A stretch of DNA of 64,000 nucleotides, from positions 62,001 through 126,000 of IMG/VR virus record IMGVR_UViG_3300012964_000010; one strand, given 5' to 3'. The notes under the pieces were generated by a model, which saw nothing but the letters and a program-made list of their open reading frames with translations, was not told where the DNA came from and made no database searches. Below are positions 9,506 to 17,747 of the stretch, in pieces. The first letter of the stretch is position 1. Each line of letters starts with the position of its first letter. The stretch is from a virus. A program made the translations under genes and the position numbers.

Positions 9506-9582
9506 GTGTCTATGTTCTTTCTATGAGTAAACAAATGTCTATTATGCTATAGCATTCTTAATCTGTCAACTGCTCAGATTTT

Positions 9583-9591
9583 TGATAAATA
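9583..9591 (+). promoter_or_regulatory. Late-promoter-like box TGATAAATA (plus strand)
   Basis: TGATAAATA on the plus strand, 49 bases before the ATG of the only plus-strand protein gene. Confidence 0.55.
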
Positions 9592-9639
9592 GTCCATATG
9601 CGGAAATCACTCTGCATTGTTATAATGGAGATGCCCAAA

Positions 9640-10311
9640 ATGGGAAGACCTATACAAAAGAAGTGGTTCGGATTACCGATCACAGCTGGTAGCCGCCATA
9701 TTGTAGTAAACGGTATTAAGTTTGCTGACGGTACTACCGCATCCAATGGTTATATTGTTAGACAAGTCGGTCATACCGCATATATTGTGCAAGATGCTGC
9801 TAAGGCTCATGCTGCCGAAATTTGCTTTATGGTAAATGCAACATCAACTGGTGCCTTATTACCGGGACAATGTTATATTCTTGCAACACCGTTTGGTGGT
9901 TCAGCACTACCTTGCGAAAAGATTCAACAATTCCGCCTTAGTGTTTACAATAATGGTACTACTACAAATATTTCAAACTATGCGTGGTCAACTTTACCAG
10001 CGGTAATGGTTGGACAAGCCGACCTATTGGTACTTTCACCACCTGTCAACACAGTATTGCCGCTTATTTCTGGTACTGCGCAGGTCGGTCAGACATTGTC
10101 GACCACCACAGGTACATGGACCGGTACCACACCAATCACTTACACTTATCAGTGGAAGCGTGCTGGTGTACCAATCACCGGTGCATATGCAAGTACATAT
10201 ATTGCCGTTACTGCCGACATTGGCAGTGCTCTTACCGTTACTGTTACTGCAACCAGTGCAGATGGAAGCGCCTCTGCAACATCATTGCCGACCGCGGCTG
10301 TTATTGCCTAA
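9640..10311 (+). CDS. Virion-type protein with C-terminal Ig-like domain
   Basis: The only confident plus-strand protein gene. Start set at MGRPIQKKWFG, 9 bases after GGAG; two earlier in-frame ATGs lack an SD. Residues 1-135 are a beta-rich head domain like small T4-type virion proteins. From about residue 140 there is an Ig-like repeat (SGTAQVGQTLSTTTGTW ... YQWKRAGVPITGA ... GSALTVTVTATSADG) of the kind that decorates capsids and tails and may bind carbohydrate. A terminator follows. Virion role inferred. Confidence 0.75.
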   Translation: MGRPIQKKWFGLPITAGSRHIVVNGIKFADGTTASNGYIVRQVGHTAYIVQDAAKAHAAEICFMVNATSTGALLPGQCYILATPFGGSALPCEKIQQFRLSVYNNGTTTNISNYAWSTLPAVMVGQADLLVLSPPVNTVLPLISGTAQVGQTLSTTTGTWTGTTPITYTYQWKRAGVPITGAYASTYIAVTADIGSALTVTVTATSADGSASATSLPTAAVIA

Positions 10312-10326
10312 TCAATACCTGGCAAA

Positions 10327-10356
10327 ACAAAAAGGGCTCCTTGGAGCCCTTTTTTA
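10327..10356 (+). terminator. Intrinsic terminator (possibly bidirectional)
   Basis: Stem aaagggctcc/ggagcccttt followed by TTTTT on the plus strand. It closes the plus-strand gene and may also serve the convergent small membrane gene. Confidence 0.8.
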
Positions 10357-10375
10357 ATGAATATTTTTTTAAAAA

Positions 10376-10555
10376 TTATCTATTAAGAATAAGAAAGACG
10401 ATATATGCTGGCCAACTAAACAATAATGTTAAAAATAACCAGCCTGTCTTTTTCCAGCCAGACACTTTAGATGATCGAATAACTGAGACAATTGGAAAAA
10501 GCAAAATCAATAAAAGAAAAGTTGTTAAGAAAAAGAAATAAAGAATAATACCCAT
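10376..10555 (-). CDS. Small two-helix membrane protein, 59 aa
   Basis: Too short for most ORF lists. MGIILYFFFLTTFLLLILLF forms one membrane helix, a KVSGWKKTGW turn carries the charge, and FLTLLFSWPAYIVFLIL forms a second. Not recognised; small membrane proteins of this kind in phages act in lysis, exclusion or are uncharacterised. Convergent with the plus-strand gene. Confidence 0.6.
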   Translation of the reverse strand: MGIILYFFFLTTFLLLILLFPIVSVIRSSKVSGWKKTGWLFLTLLFSWPAYIVFLILNR

Positions 10556-10575
10556 TTTGCCACCTTTTAATATTT

Positions 10576-10650
10576 GGTATCCCCGGCAGGAATCGAACCT
10601 GCGACCTATCCCTTAGGAGGGGATAGCTCTATCCACTGAGCTACAGGGAC
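10576..10650 (-). tRNA. tRNA-Arg (CCT)
   Basis: Full cloverleaf with encoded CCA; anticodon loop CTCCTAA on an ATCCC/GGGAT stem. Decodes AGG. Confidence 0.9.
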
Positions 10651-10655
10651 ACAAT

Positions 10656-10883
10656 TTATTTCTCTTCTGCCCTTTCAAGGCGATCATAATAATCAGGAAA
10701 TTCACTTAAATGATCAAGTGCAATTTCCCGAGCTACTGCAATATCTGCTGTATGTTCTTGTTCAACCTTGATGCCTTTTGAAAGTTGTGTAATCAAATCC
10801 TTGTAAGAGATTTTGTGCTTGCGCATAATTTCATCAAACTTTGGTGTAGGTTTACCAATTAAATCAATTTCATCGAGTTTCAT
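10656..10883 (-). CDS. DUF5661-like protein, 75 aa
   Basis: The C-terminal half EQEHTADIAVAREIALDHLSEFPDYYDRL matches the small DUF5661 family (H-T-x-D, E-I-A-x-D-H-L, P-x-Y-Y), common in phages and of unknown function. The N-terminus MKLDEIDLIG is distinct. A CTATAAATA box lies 54 bases upstream. Confidence 0.7.
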   Translation of the reverse strand: MKLDEIDLIGKPTPKFDEIMRKHKISYKDLITQLSKGIKVEQEHTADIAVAREIALDHLSEFPDYYDRLERAEEK

Positions 10884-10936
10884 ATATATTATCCTATGGA
10901 AGATTAATGTTGACTACGTTTAATCTTCCAAATACT

Positions 10937-10945
10937 TATTTATAG
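10937..10945 (-). promoter_or_regulatory. Late-promoter box CTATAAATA
   Basis: Contains the exact T4 late consensus TATAAATA on the minus strand, 54 bases upstream of the DUF5661-like gene. Confidence 0.55.
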
Positions 10946-10966
10946 TAACATACCTTGGGTATGTTG

Positions 10967-11200
10967 TCAAACTTTAGCTAATTCTTGCCTTAGTCCGTTA
11001 TACCCTGTTGGAATATGTGCACCATCAAGAAATATCTGCGGAACTGAGCGTACTTTATTACCGAGCCGACCCTCTAATGCTCGCAGATTTGCAGTGTCGT
11101 CGATATCAATATACTCATACTGAATAGAATTCGATTCACACAACTGAACAGCCTGTTTACAATAGGTGCACCATTCGGCACCATAAATTTCAATCTTCAT
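10967..11200 (-). CDS. Glutaredoxin
   Basis: 77 residues, the size of phage glutaredoxins. Active site CTYC at residues 11-14, the cis-Pro segment SVPQIF near 53-58, and the C-terminal GYNGL that binds glutathione. Likely donates electrons to ribonucleotide reductase; no reductase gene is in this window. SD-like AAGGAG precedes the ATG. Confidence 0.85.
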   Translation of the reverse strand: MKIEIYGAEWCTYCKQAVQLCESNSIQYEYIDIDDTANLRALEGRLGNKVRSVPQIFLDGAHIPTGYNGLRQELAKV

Positions 11201-11232
11201 AGAATTTATCTCCTTGACTAATACTTATCACA

Positions 11233-11442
11233 CTAATCAATGAATGACATAAATTCTAGCCTTCCGTCTGGATATTCAAAGAGACCAAGCATCGACGAAT
11301 TCTGATTATTCTTTTTATGTTTTGGATATTCTGAAATCTTAACTACTAATACATTCTTTCTATACGTTTCTGTTATTTTAACAACTGAACCTTTATATCC
11401 TTCAAATTGTATTTTACTACCTTCTTTGTAATATGATGCCAT
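11233..11442 (-). CDS. Hypothetical protein, 69 aa
   Basis: Not recognised. Beta-rich with a KGSVVKITETYRKNVLVVKI core suggestive of a small barrel. Lies just downstream of tRNA-Arg(CCG). Confidence 0.6.
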   Translation of the reverse strand: MASYYKEGSKIQFEGYKGSVVKITETYRKNVLVVKISEYPKHKKNNQNSSMLGLFEYPDGRLEFMSFID

Positions 11443-11458
11443 AATTCTTATTTTTATC

Positions 11459-11533
11459 TGGTACCCCTACTAAGAATCGAACTTAGAACGCCTGCTTCGG
11501 AAACATGCATGATATCCATTTCACTATAGGGGC
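11459..11533 (-). tRNA. tRNA-Arg (CCG)
   Basis: Acceptor GCCCCTA pairs with TAGGGGT, CCA encoded. Anticodon loop TTCCGAA on a five-pair stem with one A-G mismatch. Decodes CGG. Confidence 0.75.
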
Positions 11534-11539
11534 TTGTTG

Positions 11540-11613
11540 TGGTGCTGATACACGGAATCAAACCGCGGTCCAAACGTTACGAGGGTTTTGTTCTATCACT
11601 AAACTATATCAGC
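11540..11613 (-). tRNA. tRNA-Thr (CGT)
   Basis: Acceptor GCTGATA/TATCAGC and encoded CCA. Anticodon loop CTCGTAA; the stem has a C-C mismatch at its loop end. Decodes ACG. Confidence 0.75.
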
Positions 11614-11618
11614 ATCTA

Positions 11619-11864
11619 TTATTTATTCTTTTGACTTGCTGCAATCATTTTTGCAGCAATCTCATTCGCAATATCGTCAACAGTGCGACCATTGCGTTTT
11701 TTTAATTCAATTATTTGATCTTTAATCCATTGTGGGAAATGTGGACCGTTCAGGTTCTCAATCTGTTCGTTGGTATAAGACTGAATATTATCCAATACTT
11801 CTTGCACAGCAGGTTTTTTCTTCATTTTTTGGAAGAATTTATCGGGATTAAGGTAACTTCTCAT
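11619..11864 (-). CDS. Hypothetical protein, 81 aa
   Basis: Helical and charged; not recognised. Its ATG overlaps the stop of the nuclease-like gene (TAATG at 11864-11866), so the two are likely translated together. Confidence 0.65.
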   Translation of the reverse strand: MRSYLNPDKFFQKMKKKPAVQEVLDNIQSYTNEQIENLNGPHFPQWIKDQIIELKKRNGRTVDDIANEIAAKMIAASQKNK

Positions 11865-12352
11865 TAATATCTTATCCTGCTCTTATCATATTCGAAGCAG
11901 TATACATTTCCAGTACTATATTGATTATTGTATACGGTTGTACAGAAGAGGTCAGAATCTTCATATACATAGAAACGATCTTTGTAGATGAAGATTATCA
12001 TCAAAAAATCAAGTTTCATTACTTGAACGCATCTGCGATAATCTTCATATTTGTGGTCTACAGTAAAACATAATTTACCATTGATTGGGTATATGCTCTT
12101 CTTTACCTTTACATCCACAAGAAAATTACCTTTTTCCGGGTTCTTATTCCACACAGCAAAGTCAGGTAATACAACTTTACCCTCAGTGCCCTCAAGACGG
12201 GGACCGCTGCTTTTTTCGTGCTTTTGATATCTCATATCCTGCACAAGGCTATTGTTAGACATTAGCCAGGGGTATACAGCATCTTCACCAGCTGTACCTA
12301 TTGCAAGATTTTCGTCAAATACTTTGTCTTGCTCGTTCTGCATAAAGTTCAT
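11864..12352 (-). CDS. PD-(D/E)XK nuclease-like protein
   Basis: 162 residues. GTAGEDAVYPWLM gives an early Glu, then KVVLPDFAVWNKN and FLVDVKVKKSI give the D...(D)xK core of the restriction-endonuclease fold. Later residues form a conserved-looking Tyr-rich sheet. Substrate unknown; could be a resolvase-like, repair or host-DNA nuclease. Fold assignment is by motif only. Confidence 0.55.
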   Translation of the reverse strand: MNFMQNEQDKVFDENLAIGTAGEDAVYPWLMSNNSLVQDMRYQKHEKSSGPRLEGTEGKVVLPDFAVWNKNPEKGNFLVDVKVKKSIYPINGKLCFTVDHKYEDYRRCVQVMKLDFLMIIFIYKDRFYVYEDSDLFCTTVYNNQYSTGNVYCFEYDKSRIRY

Positions 12353-12375
12353 TCAACCGAGTGTGATGAGAAATA

Positions 12376-12855
12376 TTAGATGGATCGGATCTCATCTCTG
12401 GCCCTCATTAGCACAATACCGAGCAAGTTCTGGCCGCGCCATTTGGATTGGTCGAGCGCATCAGGATTATCTTCCGATAAGCCAATTCCCCATATGGTGT
12501 CATACGGGCTGGCTTCAACAATAATCTTATCATCGGTATTTAGTAAAGTCCCTAATATGGCTGGATTCTGTGTGAACTTAGAAATTAATCCGTCAACCAT
12601 GATATCTTGACACTTTTCGAGCCACACATTTTGATCAAAGTTTCTCACTTGCCTTCCTAAGAACTTTTGTTTTCTAGGATCTTTCTGTTCCATTATAAGT
12701 TCGGCAACTTCTGTATCATTAAACATAAGAGCCTTCATATGCATCATGTATTGTTCGCTACAGTTGTATTGAACACCATTGTGAGTAAATTTACTTTTAT
12801 ACCAATTAGAAAAAGGGCTTGCATTAGCCCAGAAGAATATAAAATTGTGTGTCAT
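12376..12855 (-). CDS. NADAR/YbiA-type N-glycosidase
   Basis: 159 residues. The family signature is clear: FFWANASPFSNWY, NCSEQYMMHMKA, DPRKQKFLGRQV, IVEASPYDTIWGIGL and GQNLLGIVLMRAR. NADAR enzymes cleave N-glycosidic bonds of ADP-ribose adducts and some reverse DNA ADP-ribosylation by DarT toxins. In a phage, a counter-defence role is plausible but inferred. A second ADP-ribose enzyme is at 17748-18596. Confidence 0.85.
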   Translation of the reverse strand: MTHNFIFFWANASPFSNWYKSKFTHNGVQYNCSEQYMMHMKALMFNDTEVAELIMEQKDPRKQKFLGRQVRNFDQNVWLEKCQDIMVDGLISKFTQNPAILGTLLNTDDKIIVEASPYDTIWGIGLSEDNPDALDQSKWRGQNLLGIVLMRARDEIRSI

Positions 12856-12862
12856 ATTTAGT

Positions 12863-12937
12863 TGGTCCGGCGTAGAGGAATCGAACCCCTATCAACTCTT
12901 TAGAAGAGAGTTGTATTCTCCATTATACGAACGCCAG
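12863..12937 (-). tRNA. tRNA-Arg (TCT)
   Basis: Perfect ACTCT/AGAGT anticodon stem with loop CTTCTAA; encoded CCA. Decodes AGA. Confidence 0.9.
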
Positions 12938-12944
12938 TTTGTTT

Positions 12945-13020
12945 TGGTGCATCTGGAAAGGATCGAACTTTCTACTTCTTCCATGTCAAGGAAGCTATCT
13001 AACCAATGATATACAGATGC
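12945..13020 (-). tRNA. tRNA-Val (GAC)
   Basis: Acceptor GCATCTG/CAGATGC, anticodon stem CTTCC/GGAAG, loop TTGACAT; encoded CCA. Decodes GUC/GUU. Confidence 0.9.
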
Positions 13021-13250
13021 TATTTTATTCTATTTACCCGATATTTATCTTTGATAAACTGATGAAAGAAACTGCCCTTAGATGGTGATCTGGTCCACCG
13101 TTCGAACATTGTACGAGTAATTCCCGGTATTGAGAATGATTTACCGTTCGATAATCTCATTGTTAATACCTTGTTGGGTCTATTATGTGTAAGGTCAGAA
13201 ATCCATGCGGATTCGACTTGTTTTTCAATCAAGAATTCTGATAATCTCAT
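13020..13250 (-). CDS. KTSC-domain-like protein with capsid-targeting-like N-terminus
   Basis: 76 residues. MRLSEFLIEKQ at the start parallels the targeting leaders of T4 internal head proteins, with LIE|K fitting the prohead-protease rule. The rest, VLTMRLSNGKSFSIPGITRT...WTRSPSKGSFFHQFIKDKYRV, follows the KTSC domain pattern, a small fold linked to nucleic acids in some phages. Head packaging is inferred. An AGATAAATA box lies only a few bases before the ATG. Confidence 0.6.
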   Translation of the reverse strand: MRLSEFLIEKQVESAWISDLTHNRPNKVLTMRLSNGKSFSIPGITRTMFERWTRSPSKGSFFHQFIKDKYRVNRIK

Positions 13251-13262
13251 CCATTATTTATC

Positions 13263-13559
13263 TCAAAGATTCTTGGCTTGATTGGTTAATTCGTCAACCT
13301 TGCCCTTTAGCACAATTAACTCATCTCTTAATTCGGTTGCATGTTCCAGCATGATCTTCGTAATTGCAACAGTTGCAGCGACTGGAGAAAGCGTCTGATG
13401 ATACACGTCGCATTCTAATTGCAACATTCTTAGACTATTTCTACGTTCAATCGGTGCTTTAAGGATTTCTCTTTCAATAACTTCTTTGCGCTTTCTCTCA
13501 AATTCTTCTGGATGAATATTAAATAGGTTAGCCCATTCGTCAAAATCAAATTGTTCCAT
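13263..13559 (-). CDS. Hypothetical helical protein, 98 aa
   Basis: Not recognised. Helical, with a predicted coiled coil at the C-terminus (HATELRDELIVLKGKVDELTNQAKNL). Its start lies directly next to the stop of the upstream gene (13560). Confidence 0.65.
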   Translation of the reverse strand: MEQFDFDEWANLFNIHPEEFERKRKEVIEREILKAPIERRNSLRMLQLECDVYHQTLSPVAATVAITKIMLEHATELRDELIVLKGKVDELTNQAKNL

Positions 13560-13802
13560 TTACTTAAATTTTCCTGCATTCCGTGGTAATTTTTCAAGAT
13601 TTATACCATCGGGTCTGGGCCAGCGAATATTAACAAGATCATCAGACTTTAGCTCGCTTAGTATCTTTCTTTTTTCCGGAGGTAAACCCAAGATATATGC
13701 GCCTGGAGGAGGAACAAAATCCGTTGTGTATCTTGATATAAAAGCTTGATCGGTCATATCACCGATAAGGTCTTTGGGTCTATTTTTCTGTCGTATTGTC
13801 AT
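13560..13802 (-). CDS. Hypothetical protein, 80 aa
   Basis: Start set at MTIRQKNRPKDLIG; the upstream ATG adds MYNVF without a clear SD. Pro-rich with PPPGAYILGLPPEKRKIL. Not recognised. Confidence 0.6.
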   Translation of the reverse strand: MTIRQKNRPKDLIGDMTDQAFISRYTTDFVPPPGAYILGLPPEKRKILSELKSDDLVNIRWPRPDGINLEKLPRNAGKFK

Positions 13803-13891
13803 AAAAACATTATACAATTCTTTTATGATTAGGTCAACTGCAGCAGAGGAGGATATTGAGTTTTTATTACTTGATCAGTTCCTCTGCCATC

Positions 13892-14251
13892 TTACCAATA
13901 CCAAAGGTGTGGTTTTCGACTTACATTAGGCAAATTAACATCAATCAACTTGTCTTTACTTACCCCTACCACATTTCGTTCCCACATTCTACCTTGAGAA
14001 CGTTGTGGTCGATTCATAAACATCCTGGTCCACCACGACGGTTCATTCTGAACCCAGTGAAATTTACTATCTGTATGACGCTTAATCTTAGGGTAAAATC
14101 CTGCTTTTTTAAGGTAATAAGACCGTGTCCCGGTCATTATTTCTCCAGTGTAATAATCTGCATATTCTGCATCATATTCCACACGGTAACGATCTTCATC
14201 CCATTTACCCCAAACAAGTCTGCTGGGGCGATCTTTGTATGTCCTAGACAT
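13892..14251 (-). CDS. Hypothetical protein, 119 aa
   Basis: Basic and aromatic, beginning MSRTYKDRPSRLVWGKWDEDR. This start pattern is seen in uncharacterised proteins of large phages, but no function is known. Stands alone between tRNA genes; SD AGGAG precedes the ATG. Confidence 0.65.
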   Translation of the reverse strand: MSRTYKDRPSRLVWGKWDEDRYRVEYDAEYADYYTGEIMTGTRSYYLKKAGFYPKIKRHTDSKFHWVQNEPSWWTRMFMNRPQRSQGRMWERNVVGVSKDKLIDVNLPNVSRKPHLWYW

Positions 14252-14307
14252 ATTATGCTCCTTTAGTTAAATCTAAAATTGCATAATTTTCTCCTTGTTG
14301 TAAATTT

Positions 14308-14399
14308 TGGTGGAAGCGGTGAGATTCGAACTCACGGGCCCCTTACGGGACCGACAGTTTTCAAGACTGTTGCAATAAACCATGCTCTGCCACGCTTCC
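14308..14399 (-). tRNA. tRNA-Ser (TGA)
   Basis: Class II with long variable arm, acceptor GGAAGCG/CGCTTCC, anticodon stem ACAGT/ACTGT and loop CTTGAAA; CCA encoded. Decodes UCA. Confidence 0.9.
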
Positions 14400-14405
14400 G
14401 GTATT

Positions 14406-14507
14406 TGGTAGGAGGGGTGGGAATCGAACCCACGTTGCCCGCCTTATCTAGACGGTGCTTTACGAGTTTATAAGGCTCGCCCTTCGGCCAACATTAGCAA
14501 CCCTCCC
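14406..14507 (-). tRNA. Class II tRNA, anticodon reads TAT
   Basis: Acceptor GGGAGGG/CCCTCCT, a six-pair variable arm (CCGTCT/AGGCGG) and encoded CCA. The anticodon arm is CGAG/CTCG with a C-A closing mismatch, so the loop is CTTATAA (7) or CCTTATAAA (9). TAT would be Ile (AUA), odd for a class II tRNA. Confidence 0.6.
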
Positions 14508-14734
14508 AATTATTCAGGAAGGTATTCGTATACTACGAATTGTTGCGTTTTGTTGCTTCATTACTTTATTTATCATTTCAATATTGCTTAGTGTGTAAGA
14601 TTTTCACTTACCGTTTCCGTTCCCTTTATGCTATGGTGCTCTATTATATCAACATACGTTAAATAGAGAATCGGATATCGCACCAAGTGCATGGCCTAAG
14701 GGCTTCAATGCGCGGGCATGATCGACACTAAATT
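14508..14734. other. Intergenic spacer, no gene seen
   Basis: About 230 bases between two tRNA genes. I find no ORF or tRNA fold. A short hairpin (tattcgtatactacgaat) lies near 14523. Confidence 0.4.
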
Positions 14735-14808
14735 TGGAGCGGGATAGGAGAATCGAACTCCTGACTTGAGCTTGGAAGGATCTCGTTTTACCATTAAACT
14801 AATCCCGC
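14735..14808 (-). tRNA. tRNA-Gly (TCC)
   Basis: Acceptor GCGGGAT/ATCCCGC, discriminator T as in Gly tRNAs, loop CTTCCAA. The anticodon stem has two mismatches. Decodes GGA. Confidence 0.75.
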
Positions 14809-14814
14809 ATATCC

Positions 14815-15150
14815 TTATACTTCTTCATTCTTTCGAATTTTCTGTGCAGTACTTAACTCTTCAGCTTGACGAATTAGGAATCTACCGAGTAGATCAAGCT
14901 GCGCTGGTGTCATAAACATTTCTATAGTACCACTAACGTCTGCAAGTTCATGTAACCGTGCAATCTTTACATAAGCTGCTTCGGTGTATTTATCACTTTC
15001 GCGAACCGAAACTTCAATTGAAAAATCTTTACCGGTACTAATGCGAAACATTTCCATATGATTACTTTCTTCTATTTTATCTACCACAATAACAGCGCAA
15101 GGAGTCCACGTATTAGCAGCGTCGTCTATCGTGCTTACACTCCTACCCAC
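14815..15150 (-). CDS. Hypothetical protein, 111 aa
   Basis: Not recognised. Beta strands (CAVIVVDKIE, FSIEVSVRES) and a helical C-terminus that ends KIRKNEEV six bases before a tRNA gene. An internal Met at EESNHMEMF could also be the start. Confidence 0.55.
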   Translation of the reverse strand: MGRSVSTIDDAANTWTPCAVIVVDKIEESNHMEMFRISTGKDFSIEVSVRESDKYTEAAYVKIARLHELADVSGTIEMFMTPAQLDLLGRFLIRQAEELSTAQKIRKNEEV

Positions 15151-15181
15151 GATAACACTTCGGCCCTGCTTTTTCCTCTGT

Positions 15182-15257
15182 TGGTGCCGGAGAAAGGAAT
15201 CGAACCCTCGACCTTCTCATTACAAGTGAGCTGCTCTACCGACTGAGCTACTCCGGC
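15182..15257 (-). tRNA. tRNA-Thr (TGT)
   Basis: Near-perfect cloverleaf, acceptor GCCGGAG/CTCCGGC, loop CTTGTAA, CCA encoded. Decodes ACA. Confidence 0.92.
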
Positions 15258-15327
15258 TTATATTTATTGTTTACTATTTATATATCTATTATATGTGTTG
15301 TTGCTGTTTTGGTCAACTAAACCAGTA

Positions 15328-16137
15328 TTACCTTATTTGGCAAACACCTTTTTTAGATGTGCGGACACTCTTAGTCATAGAGGGCCACAAATTTGGTGAA
15401 AAAACTGCATCTTTTGGCATAGGAAATACAAGTCCTGTGTCTTTTTGTACCTGAGCCAAACTGGTCATGAATGTGTCTAATTCTTTAGATGAACTCTCGT
15501 GTTTGAACTCAAATGCCATAACTTCGTTTGTCTTGATATCAACAATAATCTTGAAAAAGGCATGTGGTACAATAACTCTGTCTTTACCGATTGCGTTATC
15601 TTGTGTCAAGCTATAGATTGGTCCAACATAGACTAATAGGGTGTCATTTCTTGAAACAGCCCATGCACGAGTTTGATCCTCGAGCTTCTTCCATATACCG
15701 CGGTTAAATCCAGGTAATTGAGGAGCCATATTACTCAATATAAAACTCTCACGTTCAACGTCAACATCCCATGACATATCACCATCATTGGCTTGATGAC
15801 CAATATCATATCCAGATTTCGCATAATCCTTTAACTCAGACCTACTGCCTTCTGGTAAACTACGGTCTGGGGCAAATGCATTAGATCGAGGAACGCACCC
15901 GACTGCATGTGCCGGAATAAGGACATACGAAACCCAATCTGGAACTTTAGCCTTATTATTGTGTTCCAATATGTAGGCTTTGCGGCAAATAATTGTTGTA
16001 TCCTGTTTGGCACCAGTCGGCTGACCATACGGGGCCTGTTCGGCACACTGACTTACATCAAGCGGTGCGTCTTGTGTTTGAGAGAAGCAGCTGAAGCTAA
16101 TTGCCAACAGGAATAAAATAGAGAATTTCTTAATCAT
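15328..16137 (-). CDS. Exported DNA/RNA non-specific endonuclease (NUC1/EndA family)
   Basis: 269 residues. Signal peptide MIKKFSILFLLAISFSCFSQ. The catalytic region is YDIGHQANDGDM (usual DRGH with Arg replaced by Ile, His kept), followed by ILSNMAPQLPGFNRGIWKKLE, which supplies the metal-binding Asn. Cys residues suit an oxidising compartment. It may degrade nucleic acid in the periplasm or after lysis. The Arg-to-Ile change may alter activity. Confidence 0.75.
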   Translation of the reverse strand: MIKKFSILFLLAISFSCFSQTQDAPLDVSQCAEQAPYGQPTGAKQDTTIICRKAYILEHNNKAKVPDWVSYVLIPAHAVGCVPRSNAFAPDRSLPEGSRSELKDYAKSGYDIGHQANDGDMSWDVDVERESFILSNMAPQLPGFNRGIWKKLEDQTRAWAVSRNDTLLVYVGPIYSLTQDNAIGKDRVIVPHAFFKIIVDIKTNEVMAFEFKHESSSKELDTFMTSLAQVQKDTGLVFPMPKDAVFSPNLWPSMTKSVRTSKKGVCQIR

Positions 16138-16189
16138 AGAACATCCTTACGATAATAGGTATTTATGACAAAGTCTTGCTACTCAAAAG

Positions 16190-16216
16190 AAAAGCCTGCA
16201 CCAGTGCAGGCTTTAA
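16190..16216 (-). terminator. Intrinsic terminator
   Basis: Stem AAAGCCTGCA/TGCAGGCTTT with a CTGG loop, then a T-rich run on the minus strand. Closes the DUF2828 gene. Confidence 0.75.
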
Positions 16217-16234
16217 GTATGAGATTATAATCTA

Positions 16235-17659
16235 TTAAAAATCATATCTCTGTACCATTACGGTCTTTAGAAGAATCGACAGAGGTGTCATTTCCTCACC
16301 ACCGAGCACTGACTTAACAATGCTTGGGCTGAATCCAGACACAAGTGCAGTACCAGCCTCGTTGTATGTGACAGGGCTGTTACCAGCTCGTCCATTCAAG
16401 TTCCAATATACAACTTGTGGTAGTTCGTACCCTGCGGCCTCGTACTCACTTCTCATCATATTCATTGCACTCACTGATACAGCAGCACCTCCGTTCCAAC
16501 GACCGTAACTGTTACCCACTGTTACACAGGTGTTAAATTCCATGTCCGATAGGATCAGAAGCTTTGTAGGCATATCTGCCTTAGCAACACTGTGCTTCTT
16601 AGCAGCACCAAGAATTAACTTGAATGCAGCCTGAAGATCGGTGCTACCCGACCAGTTGGATCGCTCCATCTGGTTGTAACGCTGCTGAAGATTGCCAGCG
16701 ACCTTCAGCATTGCTGGCTGGCTAGAGAAGGTAATGAACTGATCCTTAAATACACCACCTGCGCGTTCGGAAACATACAGACCCAACGAGATAGCAACAT
16801 CCAGTGCAGTTACGCTACCAGACACATTTACACCATCCATCGAACCAGAGACATCAACCAACGGCATGATGTTTTCATTGGAGCCTTCCAAATAGTTAGG
16901 CAATGCCTTCCACTGTTCATTAGCTACTGTAGCGTCACCGTTACGCATAGAACGAATCACATCGTAAGGAAAAGCAACCGACGCATTGATCTTAGCTTCA
17001 CCGGATACCAGCTTTTCCTTGTATGCGGAGTAACCTACCGGGTCGTGCTTCAAGAATGCCTTCTGGTAACGACCAGCAGCAACCGACGGAACGTGAGGAT
17101 ACACAATCTTAGACCAATCCTGTGCACACATCTTCTGTTCAACAGTGTTGGACAGACCTACCAGTAACTTACGATACTGCTTAGGTGTTAGACGCATATA
17201 AGAACGGATCTTATTTGCTTCTGCACCCTGACGTGGCATCCACTTAGCACATAATCCATCCTTTGCATCGTTCAATGCAAAAGAAATCATACGCAAAGCT
17301 TCTCGTTCAATTGGTGTACCGAGTGCAATAATCACATCGTCCCAACGACCAAGTTCGGGCATCTTCACCAATACTCGTGCAGCCAAAGCAGGTTCGGTAC
17401 GAACAAGATAGCCAAACAACTTACGGAAGGTTTCGCGCTCGCCGGCGCCACCACGTGCATCACGTGCCCATTCAAGGACACGAACTGCAACTTCAGAATC
17501 TTCGGCCAACGCACCTGCAAAAGTAGAGGTAATATCCTTGCCACGACTTGCGCCGGCCAAGAAAAATAGATCCACGTTCTTGTTCAGAGACGAGGCATTG
17601 GTAACTGCGCCGTTGGCAGTTGTTGCGGATGCGTTTACAGCTTCAAATAGTGTGCTCAT
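16235..17659 (-). CDS. DUF2828 / Ro60-like protein (helical repeats plus vWA)
   Basis: 474 residues from MSTLFEAVNASA, preceded by an AAGGAG SD; an upstream ATG has none. The first 250 residues are helical, with ARDARGGAGERETFR, ELGRWDDVI and KWMPRQG typical of DUF2828. A vWA domain follows with the MIDAS motif DVSGSM (residues 269-274) and a later SGSTDLQAAF. This layout is that of TROVE/Ro60 proteins, ring-shaped binders of Y RNAs and misfolded RNA. RNA binding is inferred. A Y-RNA-like RNA lies 1.2 kb upstream. Confidence 0.75.
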   Translation of the reverse strand: MSTLFEAVNASATTANGAVTNASSLNKNVDLFFLAGASRGKDITSTFAGALAEDSEVAVRVLEWARDARGGAGERETFRKLFGYLVRTEPALAARVLVKMPELGRWDDVIIALGTPIEREALRMISFALNDAKDGLCAKWMPRQGAEANKIRSYMRLTPKQYRKLLVGLSNTVEQKMCAQDWSKIVYPHVPSVAAGRYQKAFLKHDPVGYSAYKEKLVSGEAKINASVAFPYDVIRSMRNGDATVANEQWKALPNYLEGSNENIMPLVDVSGSMDGVNVSGSVTALDVAISLGLYVSERAGGVFKDQFITFSSQPAMLKVAGNLQQRYNQMERSNWSGSTDLQAAFKLILGAAKKHSVAKADMPTKLLILSDMEFNTCVTVGNSYGRWNGGAAVSVSAMNMMRSEYEAAGYELPQVVYWNLNGRAGNSPVTYNEAGTALVSGFSPSIVKSVLGGEEMTPLSILLKTVMVQRYDF

Positions 17660-17747
17660 TTTAATTTCTCCTTCAGAATTTATTTTAAGTTTGCTGTTAA
17701 AATTCTTTATTAGCAAGTATGTAGTTTATACAACTACGGTTTAGTTG